A DNA stretch of 26,365 nt from Spirogloea muscicola (GCA_009602725.1 WELB01000063.1:312905-339269); one strand, 5' to 3'. Counted from the stretch's first letter, positions 1-11,370 are shown. Notes: generated from the letters alone by a model not told the origin. A program made the numbers and translations.

Positions 1-111
<111 letters not shown>

Positions 112-250
112 CGTCGCGGTCCCGGCGGCGGCCGCGCCCGCCGCCGCGCCGGCCCGCCATGGCGTCCCCCGCGGCTCGGATGGAGCCCCGCTCGTTCTCC
201 GCCTGGCTTTCTGAGCGTGCCGCTGGCCCCCTGGCCCGGCCCTCTCTAGC

Positions 251-2002
251 ATGGGCATGCTCGGGAAGGTCGTCACGTCGCTCTACCACGCCTGCGTCTT
301 CCTCTTCTTCAACATCTTCCTGCTGCCCGTCGTCGTGCGGCTGTACCGCCGCGAGCCCTTCTACTGCTGCCTCTTCCAGGACCGCACGCTCCTCATCACC
401 AGCATCCTCACCGCTGCCGTCGGGTATGGCCTTACACCATCCCACTGGCCCTTGACCTTCGCTGAGTCGACACCGTCAGCGGACCCTTGCGCAACCTTCG
501 TCTCGAACCTTCGTCCTCGAGGGCTGTGTGCCTCTTGTGGACACTACACGCTCTGCCGCCCGCTCCTGATTGTCTTTTGAAAAGCATTAGGGTAACCATG
601 CCAAGATTATTGGAGGTCTTGGTCTCTGGCCTCAGTCCTGCTCCAGCCGTGCTCAAATAGTCTGCCTAAATGATCTCAGTCACTAGCTGGCAATCGTAAT
701 TGTTGTGATGACTTTGTGATGACATTGGCACTCCGCAGCCACTGGCGACAGGCATCTTGTGACAACTTGGTGCACTGCAAACGGCTAAGCTCTGACTAAA
801 CAATATTGGCACAGCCAATTTCGCTCTCTGCAGGCTGTAATTATTGACATACTCGATATGGCTCTCCAGGTTGGTTGCTGGATGGATCTATTTCCATGGC
901 GTCAGGAAGTGCACACTGGATGGAGCATCGCTGAGAGAGCCCCTGGAGGTCCCTGACAATGCTTGCTACTACTGCTTGCGGAAGAGTGCTACCTCCAAGT
1001 GTGGCAGTTGCAGGTGCTTGTGCTCAGCCACTTCTCTGAGAGGCCTTGCCCACACACAGCAGGAGCAATTATTCAAAGTGGCAGTCACTTTGGAGTGGCT
1101 GCCAACAAGTGGTTCTGAAAAATCTAGATGCCTTCTGCCTTTTCTCAAATTTAGAAATTTTGAGTACTTGGCAGTTGTGCCAACGGCAGCAGGCTTTGCC
1201 TGCAATAGTGTTCTTCCTCTCAAATATCTTGCTGTACGCACATTGGCCTGGTCTCATTGGCTGGTGGAGAGTGCCACAGGCTTGTGTACTACTGCAGCAG
1301 GACATGCCAGATGTCTGCCTGGCGAAATCATCGTCATGTGTGCGGTGCTGCTGGTAAGTTAGTCAACAGGCAATGAGCTCTCTCTGTCGTGGCAGAGCCT
1401 ACTTTGGACCCTCAAGAAGGTTGTCAATGTAAACTTCGATCGGTCTCGCATAAGTTAGGCTGTTGTGGTGGCTATGGCTGGGCTGATCTATACTTCACTC
1501 ATACTTTGGATCTCGTGCAGCTGCCGCTACGTACAGGACCAGCATGAGCTCAACTTCCATCTCACCATCGCAATGGAGGGCGCTGCGTGAGTACGAGCTT
1601 TTTGTCAAGGGCCTGCTGCCGCCGTGCGGCATCCTGTCCCAGAGCCCAGCCACAGTGGCGCAGAATACGCAGGCCATCGCTGCCTACGTGCGCGATCATG
1701 AGAGCGAGCTCCTGAGCCAGGAGATGGCAGACGCCCTTTGGGCCGCCGCTCTGGGAATGCGTGCGGAGAGCGAGGTGAGCCGGTTGCACATGGCGTGGGC
1801 ATGGTCAGTGCTTGAGGCAATCATGCAGGCGGGCGCTATCATGGGTTTCCTGACCGCCGTTGGTATTGGCGACGGGCACCGTGTCGACGCTGCACGGACC
1901 AAGCGGTGGATGAAGCGGGGCCTCTACCAGGCACAGCTTATGCTGAATCGACGGCATGAGGTTGGTGCGTTTGTCAAGGCCTCCGCACGCACGAGCTTCT
2001 AA
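251..2002 (+). CDS. Hypothetical membrane protein, two exons, possible frameshift
   Basis: I do not recognise this protein. Exon 1 (251-423) starts at an ATG and encodes a hydrophobic N-terminus with a likely membrane helix (residues about 10-30), then LYRREPFYCCLFQDRTLLIT, and ends at a GTATGG donor in phase 2. The intron would run to a gtgcag acceptor at 1520. The following exon (1521 to stop TAA at 2000-2002) is GC-rich with coding-like codon use, but in two frames. Bases 1521-1586 read well in the frame fixed by exon 1 (YVQDQHELNFHLTIAMEG), then reach TGA at 1588. From about 1580 a different frame reads well to the stop (REYELFVKGLLPPCGIL to KASARTSF). Either one base is extra near the GGG at 1577-1579, or an acceptor at 1536 or 1542 is used and the protein stays in the second frame (about 212 aa). 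An alternative ATG at 159 opens only a low-complexity frame. Confidence 0.5.
424..1520 (+). other. Long intron of the first gene
   Basis: This stretch lies between the GTATGG donor and the gtgcag acceptor. At 1.1 kb it is far longer than other introns in the window (95-430 nt), so it may hide a small exon. Its longest open frame (844-1362) has no family resemblance apart from a short cysteine cluster near 970-1026. Confidence 0.4.
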
Positions 2003-2851
2003 AGCCGCCGCTTATCCGCAGCACCACTATTGCCCGCGGAGTCAGACGATGACGATCAACTGGGAGCATAGCTGGGGAGCATAGTCTGCCTTCCTCTTAC
2101 TGCATTCCACACTTTTGGTGCGCACTCGGAGGTGGTAGTTTTGTGGCTCGCATGCAGCAAGTGCATCTTCATGAGCCAGCTACAATGGCTTGCCGCTAGC
2201 TGCGGCTAACGCCATCATAGCCAAGCTGCAAATGCTGGAGCCACTGCAGACATGCTTCGAGATAGCTCCACAATCTGCCGATGTCACTACATGCTAGTTG
2301 TTGGTGGAGCTGGAAATGCTCCCCTCAGAACCACCAACTAGGGATTGGAATCTGTCATCTAGTGGCACTTCATCTGCTTGCACTGAATGCAGCTCAGATT
2401 GCCCATCACCTGTCGTCTGGTGTGCATCTTGGAGTTTCCTTCGCAGTCGCAGCAGAAATAGACAGGCCAGTTGACGTCAACTTTTGTAATTCTGTCATCA
2501 CATCGGCTCTGTGCCTCCGTACATGTGTGGTGACTTGCGTTGATTGCTATCTGCATTGTGACCGTTCAAAGATTCTGTCTATCAAGTTGTGACCTGTAAT
2601 GACAGCATACATCGACTGTTCCCATTGGTGTGAGCACTAACACAAGTTCCAGCCGAGGTTGCCAGGAGTCTGTTTCCGAGCCTTGAGAGGTAGGAAGAGT
2701 GGGTGGGGGAGAGGGAGAAAGGGGGGAAATGTGGGGGGAGGGAGTGAGAGAGAGGGGCGAGGGGGGTCGTGCGAGAGCGAGGGGCACAAAGCAGGCGCTC
2801 ACACTGCGGTTCTTAGTGGTGGCCTACTTGGCCGCGGAGCCCGACTCTGTC
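2003..2851. other. Intergenic region between first gene and EamA gene
   Basis: No supported gene. It should hold the 3' UTR of the first gene: TGTAA occurs at 2485-2489 and 2595-2599. It also holds the 5' region of the EamA gene, including a purine-rich G-run tract at about 2698-2768. Short open frames at 2281-2592 and nearby look like chance. Confidence 0.6.
2698..2768 (+). promoter_or_regulatory. G-run purine tract, potential G-quadruplex, upstream of EamA start
   Basis: About 70 nt almost free of pyrimidines, with at least eight runs of three to six G separated by short A/T/G spacers. It lies on the coding strand about 85 nt before the chosen EamA ATG. A G-quadruplex in the promoter or 5' UTR is an inference from the G-run spacing. 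Confidence 0.5.
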
Positions 2852-5800
2852 ATGGCCGCGCCTGCATCGTCGCAATGCGGAGCCAGGAGTACGCGGCTCT
2901 GGATCCTGGCTAGGCCACCATTGCCACTGCCGCCGCCATTACGGCTGCAGCCAGGGGCCTCCTGGCCACGCTGTAGACGATCGGCGGCAACAGCCTCCCC
3001 ATGGGCGAGGCGGCAGAGCAGCGAGGCAGCCACCAGCCGGAGCTGGCTCATGCCATCGTCGCCAGCGATGGCGGCCTCAAGGAAACCCACAAGCTGGTGG
3101 CGGCTGGCGGCTACTGACCCACAAGCCGAAGATGGGTACGCCGCCGCCATCCATGGCGAGCTCGACTGCGTCGGCACCGGCGTGAACGTGGAGTGCGTGG
3201 CGACGTGGGGCGACGACGCCGCCGCCACCAGTGAAGACGGTGGAGAGGCCCTGGCCGTGCCCGAGCCCACGTCGCCGGCACCGGCCCCGTCGGCGCTGGG
3301 CGCAGCGCTGGACCTGGCGCTGCTCATCTCGCCCTTCTTCTTCTGGGGCACCGCCATGGTGGCCATGAAGGGCGTGCTGCCCAAGGCCGGGCCGCTCTTT
3401 GTCGCGTCCACGCGCCTCATCCCTGCCGGTGAGAGCCCCAATTGAGCACTTCTCTCCATATATATAGTGGATATTTACATGTTACGCTTAGTTATTTACT
3501 TGATTATGCTTATATGATATGTACAGAAACCTCTATTTATAGTTATATGGTTCGCGATGTGAGCCACTGTTAGCATAATTCTGCCAGCTCTGTGACACTG
3601 CCTGTGGGCGAGAGCAGAAGCTCGCCCACTGCGCCGGCGGCCTGCCTTGACCTGCCCTTGCGCGCACTTGACGCCCAGGCGCTCTCCTGATCGGCTTCGC
3701 GGCGTCCCGCGGGCGGCCGCAGCCCAAGACGGCGGCCGCATGGCTGGCCATCACCCTCTTTGCGCTCGTAGACGGCACGTGCTTCCAGGTTGGGGAGACA
3801 GTCAGGGCCCATAGCCAACATTCTTAGTGCTTCATCCTTGCTTTCCGCCAACGAATGGCAAGTCTCGGGTGAAGGGTGCAGGGCTTAGGGATCTACGCTG
3901 AGGCAGGCAAGCTCACATGTGCAGCGAGGTTCGGAAAGGCTTGAGTAGGCTTGCAGCACGTCCGTTCGCAAGCATGTCAGTGCACCCAAACCTTGCAACT
4001 CTGCACCAGAGCTAGCATGTCGCACCTTGGTAGTGGTGCGGAGAGGCCAGTTAGGTGGGCACAGCAGCGCCTGGCCCCTGCCTGACCACAAGGTCGTGCG
4101 GCCGTAGTGGAAGTAGGCCTCCGCTCGATTCATTGAGTGGCTGAGCACGGATTTCTGCAGGGCTTCCTTGCTGAGGGCCTGCGGAGGACTACTGCCGGAC
4201 TTGGAAGCGTGAGTGGCCCACCTTGGCTGTCACATACCGCCCAAGTGGCAATCTCCCAAATCCCTCTAGTTGAATGTAAACTGCATCCTCGAAGACGCTA
4301 AGCACAGAGTCCCCAAGTGATTATCGTAAAGCAATGTGAAATAGGATACTCATATGCAGAGTCTGCTCTTAACAGTGTGCATTTGCTGCCGAGCCTTGTC
4401 TGTCAAAAGGTGACAAGGCACATGAAGGTGATGTCTTCTGAGTGGCGCCCAGATCCGTCCCGTGTGGGCACAGCCTAATACCAATTCTTCCATTACTTGC
4501 AGGTCATCATTGACTCTCAGCCCCTGACCGTTGCCGTCCTGGCCACCATCTTCTTTGGCGAAAGGCTCAGCCTGGTTGGAGTGGCTGGCCTGGTCCTCGG
4601 TGTTGTCGGCCTCTGCTTGCTTGAAGTGAGAGTTGGTACATTTGGCAATACAAAGTCCAAGTGAATGGCGCTTGTTAATGCTCTGTCGTAACATGCAACA
4701 GGCTTGCCTCTAACATGCCTCCTCCAGGCGCAGGCATGAGTAATAGCAAGTGACACAGTGAGTCAGCCCATGCACTTCATGTCAGGTCCTCACGCTTCAT
4801 GCCTGTTCATGTATGTTGGCCTGTTCTGCAGGTGCCACGAGAGGCATTTGCTCAGGCACTGAGCCCCGATGGCGCTCTCAGGGGTGTGCAAGGCGTGCTG
4901 AGCGGAGCATGGAGCGGAGGCGGCAGCAGCAACGGCGGGTCAGTCTGGGCCAGCGGCGAATTCTACATGCTGCTGGCGGCCCAGAGCATGGCGGTCGGAA
5001 CTGTCATGGTGCGCTGGGTGTGCCGGCACGTCGACCCCATCATGGCCACGGGCTGGGTACGTTTCTGCACCATAAGTCTTGACCCCTGTGGCAAAGTCCA
5101 GGAGCTAGAACCCCAATCCTCAACCCAACGTACATGACATTGAGATTGAACACCGAGCACCTGCGACCACGTATTGGGCAGCATTGCCATGCTTCGCGTT
5201 TATTCTTGTTCTTGATCTTCGCTGAAGTCATGCAGCTGGGTAGTGAAGGTCCCTCCTCCAAGCTGATTGCATATCATACTTACATTGGAAAGGCTTGACA
5301 AGATATTCTGATGCCTATCTCAAATCACGTGCAAGGCCAGCTCAAATCTTGCTCGCTCGCTGTTGTGCAGCACATGGTCGTTGGTGGCTTGCCGCTGCTG
5401 GTCCTCTCGGTGCTCGCGCATGACCCAGCATTGAACGGCCACCTCGGCGACCTCGGGCTCCAGGACAATGCTGCCCTTCTGTACACATCGGTCTTTGGAA
5501 GTGCGGTGTCCTATGGCGTGTTCTTCTACAATGCCAATCGAGGCACGGAGTTGCCGTCCACCAGCAATTGCTAACAATTACATACATCAAAGTCTTGAAT
5601 GAGCCCTTCTTGAGCTCCTCTGTATCTACACTAATGTGAAACCTTGCCACAGTCTCCATTCGCCAGCCCTTGACAAACACCAACTTGATCAATCTGCAGG
5701 GAACCTCACCCGCCTCAGCTCCCTCACTTTCTTGACGCCCATGTTTGCCGCACTCTTTGGGTGAGCTATACAGGGTCATCTGAATCATGGCACAATAATG

Positions 5801-6048
5801 CATCTGTAGTGTACTTAAAGAGATCATCAGCAGGTCTTTACCCTGTCTTTGCATGTGTGCTCGTGCCACAATACCACGTGGGACTGTCTTCGTTGACTCT
5901 TAACAAGTTCTTATGCCATCCTGCTTGCAGCTTTGTGTTCCTTGGCGAGACACTGGACGAGTGGCAGCTGCTCGGCGCGACCGTAACGCTGTCCTCCATT
6001 TACCTTGTCAACTACAAGCAAGACGACAAGATGCATACTAGCGACTGA
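2852..6048 (+). CDS. EamA/DMT-family transporter, probably plastid envelope
   Basis: Eight exons: 2852-3428, 3679-3788, 4161-4208, 4503-4625, 4832-5056, 5371-5542, 5700-5760, 5931-6048; 477 aa. The protein is a multi-span drug/metabolite transporter with two EamA repeats. SPFFFWGTAMVAMKGVLPKA opens the first helix, LFALVDGTCFQGFLAEGL and VIIDSQPLTVAVLATIFFGE follow in repeat 1, and LTRLSSLTFLTPMFAALFG with FVFLGETLDEWQLLGATVTL lies in repeat 2. From memory it matches the plastid-predicted land-plant EamA family that includes Arabidopsis At3g02690; the substrate is not known to me. The first 95 or so residues are rich in Ala, Ser, Arg and Pro and poor in acids, as in a plastid transit peptide. 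A Cys motif (CVGTG at residue 106, EC ending at residue 115) that I associate with this subfamily follows. ATG 2852 gives this leader; the frame is open back to 2699. Intron 6 uses a GC donor. The gene converges on the PP2A gene. Confidence 0.88.
5543..5699 (+). other. GC-AG intron 6 of EamA gene
   Basis: Exon 6 ends CGAG and the intron begins GCACGG and ends ctgcag. Only this junction gives the expected NRGNLTRLSSLTFLTPMF sequence. The next GT, inside gccgtcc, gives a wrong frame. Confidence 0.8.
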
Positions 6049-6130
6049 AGAAGCAGATTGCTGTATAACATCAAAATATATCTTCTAGACCTCCCAACTG
6101 CACATTGCAGTTACTTGCGGAGCACTTAAG

Positions 6131-6258
6131 CTTGCGTATGAGTTGTCCATGAAAAGGAAAGCAAAGCAAATGGTAGAGTGTTAGACTGGATCAATTGTAA
6201 CTTGCGTAGAAGTTGTCTATTGAAGAATAGCATATGGTAGAGTGTTAGACTGGATCAC
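6131..6258. repeat. Imperfect tandem duplication, two copies of about 60-68 bp
   Basis: Copy 1 is about 6131-6196 and copy 2 about 6201-6258. Both start cttgcgta, continue with agttgtc, and end with the identical tggtagagtgttagactgga followed by tca. The middles differ by small indels. It lies just downstream of the EamA stop, in the presumed 3' UTR. Confidence 0.85.
6196..6200 (+). promoter_or_regulatory. Candidate poly(A) signal TGTAA for EamA gene
   Basis: TGTAA lies 148 nt after the stop codon, in ATTGTAA context. TGTAA is the usual near-upstream polyadenylation element of chlorophyte algae. The assignment is inferred from position only. Confidence 0.45.
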
Positions 6259-7233
6259 TTACGGCAACTATCTCGCCTCTTGAGGAGCCACCATTGCCCC
6301 TGCTGAGGCTTCAAAATCCTCAGCTGCCATTAGTATGTGTACTTGAATATGCAAGGAATAAATGGCCACAACTAGCCACAAGCTGACTCGATAGTAGCAG
6401 TCCACTTCATGAGTGCAGGCCCGCAGCATGAACAGTGCTTGTCTGAGCCGCTCTCTACATTGGCATCAAAGCGGTGCACAGCTTGACGCCATGCAGGCTG
6501 ACGGGCTGGCGGCAGAGGCTGCGACTCAAATATTTTGCAGGATTGACGCCAACAGGAGGTGATAGAGAGTACAGTACTCCACATTCTGCAAGTCATTCTC
6601 TTTGGTCAGAGGCAATGCTTGTAAAAAAGAATCTGAATCAGCAATCTCATCCTGTTACTAAGCATGAGGTGATGTACGCAGAGGACGTACAATATCTCCT
6701 CCAGTGACTTGCCAGCCACTGCACCCTAGATCTCAATGCTATACAGGAACATGATGGCTAACCAGCCATAATGAGGGCGCTGAACGACTGACGCCATTCA
6801 AGTAAGGCCACACTCCATGAGCAGCAGTCCGAACAGGGCACCAGTATCAGTGCAACGCTCGATCGAGCCAGGAGAGGCGAAAGTCTGGAGGCACTCTTCT
6901 GACCCACAGAAGCTCTCAGGAGGAGTGAGAGGCGCATGCCCATCCCCATCCTGCATTGTGAAAGAGTCACTACTAAGGTGTACATTTTCCATCGTTAGCA
7001 CTTGTGGAGGCCCAAGGACCACCGAGTCACGCCAACGCTGTGGGGACTGCATTTGCAAAACTCCCAACACCTGGCACGAGCTATATTCCTCCCCCTGGTG
7101 GGCTTCCAGATCCAACTGGGTCACTTCCTCAGGTCCAGTGGTAGGAAGCCAATCAGCTAGACGGTCTCCTCAGTCGACCGCAGACCCAGAGCAGGATATG
7201 GAGTGGGTGCAGAGGTGGAGAAGTGTGAGCAAC

Positions 7234-10200
7234 TCAGGCGCACATGACTTGGTCGCAAGCTTGCAGCGCCTGCCCAGCGAAGAAGCGTACATCGGCGTCT
7301 GTGTCCTCATTCAACTCCAGAAGGCAGGGCCGGATGGTCTGTTCAACAACCTACACATGCATGGTATATCCATAGGCTTGTCAAGTGCAGGGCCAACGCG
7401 TGGCATGATACTTCAAGCCAGCTACGGGAAGAGCAGCCAATCACCACAGTCATCCACCACTGACATCAGACCGAGCAAGACTGGAGTCCTTACTTAACCC
7501 ACTGACCAAAGGATGCAAATGCTATTGCTTCAAGCACTTCATCACACCACATGATGAGAAAGGCTTTTCAAGCATGCGCACCGTTGGTTCCACGATGGGG
7601 ATGAATGTTTGGAGCATCTTTGCTACATTGAACTTGATGTTGGGAACTCTGATCATACACAGCAGAGATTGCTTATCAATATCTCATTCTACTGTTGTTG
7701 TAGATAGAGTCCTCTGAGTTACTTCTTTCAGTGGTGTGACTAGAAAAATTGACATAACCTCAAGCCGTTGTGAACAGGATAAATTGCAGCACCTGCTTAC
7801 CTATCTTTCGAGGCATTAATCACAACTGGGAGCATTGTGTTGCAAGTGACCTCAGCACCAACTACTGGGGCCAGCATTGAGATGGCAAACAGGATTGTCA
7901 TTCGATATAGGTAGTGAGGATTGTTCATCATATCCAGAATCTGCACATTGCATGTTGGAAAGAAGTCCATACTCAGTAAAAGCCTGGAGTAGTAACAAGT
8001 CGTAGTGCAAGCTGCTTAAGCAGGACAGAAGCTTAAGCAGGACAGAAGCTCAACCTATCTTTATCTGCAAACTAGCAAGAGTCTACCCAAGCATATCAGG
8101 TGCTGCTGTTGCACCTGAGGAATGATATGCGCCTGTGCCCATTCTGCTCCAAACTCCTCAGCCAAACGTTTTAGATTGTTTGCTGCAGCTTCTCTGATGG
8201 AGTACACCTGTGTAAACCATAACATATCACGGGCAAAGTAAATGCAAAATCGCATGCCTTCAAGAGCAAGAGCAGATTTGTCCAGTGTCAGATGTGAGGT
8301 GAGGATGAGCGTCCTCAACTAGCAATCATTCAGCTACACAATCAGTGACCCCAGGCCAAGTTGCACTCTTGTACTCAGATTTAGAGGGACTTAAGGATAA
8401 ACGTCACAAAGAGCAGTGAAAGAATGCAATATACAAAGAGCACTGCAGCATGCCTGATCGTTGAGCCATTGCATGCATAGAGAACCCAGCTTGTCATCAA
8501 AAAACTCTACTCCCAGCTGGGAGGCGAGTAATGGTATGTATTCAATAATGGCAAGTCGCACGCGCCAATGTCGATCCTCTGCCAATTCCACAATTGCCGG
8601 AAGCAGGGACTGAGAGAGTAGGTCAATACCTATCACCTGGTATCACATTGGACTTTGTCAGAAGCCCTCAATCTGAGCAACATATAAGCCTCAATGATTT
8701 TCACATCACAGAAACTACTGGTGCTGTAGACATCCTGCTCCTTTACAGCTTGTTATTTCTTGGAAGCACTCAGAAAAGTTTTTACAGATACTTATAGACC
8801 ATGTTGAGAATGCTGGGCAAGGTACTGGTACATCATATGAGAGGCATCACAACATTCTAGTGTACCTGATTAACTTGGTCCAACTTGCTGATGATGTTGA
8901 GTCGTACGTCTGGGAACTCATCTTTTAGCAGGGCTAAGAATATTGGAAGCAACTGCTCAATAGTGGCCTCCTGCAAGACATAATGGGGATGGTTGTATCA
9001 GGTAATAGTCCACTGTAGAGCAATCACCAGTCCAATGGCCTTGCACAAGCCTTTTCACAAACTTGCTGCTCAGATGATATGAGCAATTGGAGGCTAGACA
9101 GTTGCTTAAGACGCAATGTGGCATCAATATGCTCAGACCTTGCCAAGGAGTGGAGCCATCCCCATGATGACAGAAGCCAGTGCTGCTCGCACATGTTGTG
9201 AAGTGTCTGTAGAAAGCTCCTGAATGTCCGTTGCATAAAATAAATAGGCACTGTCAGGCACTTGAGTTGCATAAGCACCTAGCACATGCTCATCTACTTT
9301 ACATCTATATTTATATGGACTGAAGCAAAAAGTAGATGAGAGCAAGATCGTACCTTAACACAAGGAAGAATGGTCTGTATGGCTTGCTGGCTACTGACAA
9401 TGCTGCAGAACTTGGTCACCTTCCCTGCTGCTGCTATCCGTACCTCTGCCTCATTATCTCTCAAGAGTCTCACATATGCTGGCACCAGCTCTGTCCTGCT
9501 GCTTTCCAATACAAGCACAAGCCCAATGCAGAAAATGCTGCAGTCACTATACAACTCTCAAGGCCCAGATGAGATGCACACTCTGCTTGGAGACAGTGTG
9601 CTGTAGCAATGAGTTGAGTTGCACATGGCAGGTTGCTGCACAAGTGGAGATAGACCCCTGAGTGTTGTCATCAGCAGTCGGGCAACACACCTGGCAACAT
9701 CTGGGCCTACTGTTTCACACAACTCGTACAATTGATTTGCTACCATGTATCTCACTCGCCAGGATTTGTCCTGCCAGAAGAGGAGAACCGTGACTGTGAC
9801 TTGCCAGACTTTCACATCTTAATACGCCTGTAAGTGCAAGTCGTCGTTCTGCTAAGAGTGAAAGTACTCCACTGCATTTCACACAGATCTGCTCAAATTC
9901 AAGATGTTCACTCTGCATGCAACAGAGGCAAACTCAGCAAAGATGACAACTGTTGGGCACATTCTACGTGCCTGAGAAAAGTTGATGATGACAGGCAGGA
10001 CACTGGCCACACAGTCATGCTTGTCCAAGAGCTTGCCAATGGCTGAGCAATCCTCGACAGCCAGCAGTCGAACAGAATCTTGATCTGGGCCATAATCAGT
10101 TGCAGTGTCCAGTCACAGTCAGTAGACTTTCACATTGGCCACAGCAACTTCTATCAATTGGAATAGTAGGGTCGCTGCTTTTCTCATATGATGCTAAGTG

Positions 10201-11357
10201 AGCATCATTGAAAGGAGACAGAAATGATAATCACGAACTTTTACAAGCTTTGCAGTGCAAAGGATGGAAACCAGACACCAAGGAAGCCGCTTATGTCCAC
10301 TCACCATCTTGAGTGAGATCCTTGAAGAGAGCCATAATCTCGGTCTTCAAAAATTGGGTTTCTAAGGTGGCCGCAAACTTTCCCAAGTTGAGAGCTGCTG
10401 ACCTTCTAACCATGGGCATATCATCGTGACACAGTTGCCCATACAGTGCTCTTAACTCTGTGCGCTGGGCCTCTGACGCACTTGGGTAGGCAAAGTGGAA
10501 GAGTCCACAAGCTGATACTCTGGCTGTGAACCACTCTCCTGAGCCTAACCTCTGCATTGGGAGACCAGTATGTGTATTTAGGTGGTATGCAGAATGAGAG
10601 GATCTGATGAGAGGCAGCAGCGTTGAGAAGTTTAGCCCAAACTCTTGATCAACATGTCCCCTAGATCAAGCAGACATGGCTTGATCAAAGGTGAGGACTC
10701 CTGGTCTGCACACAGTCTGGTCTTTCTCTGAGCTCCATACCACCAATCACATGACCTCAGCCAGTCCATCAATTTGTCAATGTGAAACTCCAGACAGTCA
10801 TCGTAACCAAGGCATTGCTCCGCTTGCACGGGTGCGGCTCACGTGCTCTGGGACAACCCTGGCGATCTTTGCACTGCCTTCTCACTTGCATTGCGCAGCC
10901 TCTTGACCTCAAGATGCGCTCCTTTGTCACGAGGTAAGGAATTTCCAACAACGGCAAGGGAGGGGTCTACCTTGACGAGTGGTATCAGGTTGTTGACAAT
11001 GTCCCGCTCCTTCATCTGCAGCCCGATCTTGCCAAGCGACTCCACGGCCTTGTCTCGCACGACCGTCTCCTCCACGGTGCAGAGGGCCTCCAGCGGGGGC
11101 AGCAGCACCTGTGCGTGCTCCACGCCCCCGACGTAGGGCACGAAGCCGCCGAGCTCCTCGGCCATGGCCAGGAGCACCTCGTCGTCGTCGTCGTTGTTCT
11201 CCGTGAGGAACGGGATGAGCTCCTTGCGCGTGCGCTCCTCGCCGAGCGCCCTCGCGATGGTCCCCAGGCGGCGGATGGAGTTGAGGCGCAGCTGGATGTC
11301 GTCGTTCTTGAGCTCGTCGATGAGGATGGCGATGGGGTACAGCGGCTCGTCCGCCAT
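7234..11357 (-). CDS. PP2AA: PP2A 65-kDa scaffold (regulatory subunit A), HEAT-repeat protein
   Basis: Scaffold of the trimeric Ser/Thr phosphatase PP2A, bridging catalytic C and variable B subunits. Twelve exons in coding order: 11357-10971, 10551-10305, 10084-9972, 9770-9691, 9495-9354, 9219-9139, 8970-8866, 8636-8454, 8207-8115, 7940-7801, 7648-7582, 7350-7234. All phases join, giving 584 aa, close to the roughly 587 aa usual in plants. It begins [20 protein letters not shown] and has the HEAT arrays expected of the family, for example [79 protein letters not shown] and [18 protein letters not shown]. The C-terminus ends [11 protein letters not shown]. Introns 3 and 8 have GC donors. The start is fixed by the conserved N-terminus. 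A (GCC)n-type tract and a 5-N gap lie immediately upstream in the leader. The 3' end faces the EamA gene. Confidence 0.95.
8014..8047. repeat. 17-bp tandem duplication in PP2A intron 9
   Basis: The unit gcttaagcaggacagaa occurs twice in direct succession (8014-8030, 8031-8047), followed by another gct. It lies inside the intron between PP2A exons 9 and 10. Confidence 0.95.
8208..8453 (-). other. GC-AG intron 8 of PP2A-A
   Basis: Exon 8 ends AACGATCAG, the intron begins GCATGC and ends tacacag, and exon 9 begins GTGTACTCC. This gives QWLNDQ followed by [11 protein letters not shown]. The donor is far from the usual GCAAGT extension. Confidence 0.8.
9771..9971 (-). other. GC-AG intron 3 of PP2A-A
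   Basis: In coding orientation exon 3 ends TTTTCTCAG, the intron begins GCACGT and ends ttctggcag, and exon 4 begins GACAAATCC. This gives NFSQ followed by DKSWRVRY. No GT donor keeps the frame here. Confidence 0.85.
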
Positions 11358-11370
11358 CGCCGCCGCCGAC

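Larger units (their letters stand above)
6049..7233. other. Convergent intergenic region, EamA and PP2A 3' ends
   Basis: It holds the 3' UTRs of two convergent genes. A TGTAA at 6196-6200 is a candidate poly(A) signal for the EamA gene. An imperfect direct duplication sits at 6131-6258. A 226-codon plus-strand open frame starts at 6817 and runs antisense into PP2A exon 12; it shows no family resemblance and is not called as a gene. Confidence 0.6.

Noticed and set aside
844-1362. 172-codon plus-strand open frame
   Set aside because: It lies inside the likely intron of the first gene, has no family resemblance, and its codon use is unlike the flanking exons.
2824-3459. 211-codon minus-strand open frame
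   Set aside because: It is exactly antisense to EamA exon 1, where high GC suppresses stops. The plus frame has the conserved transporter sequence.
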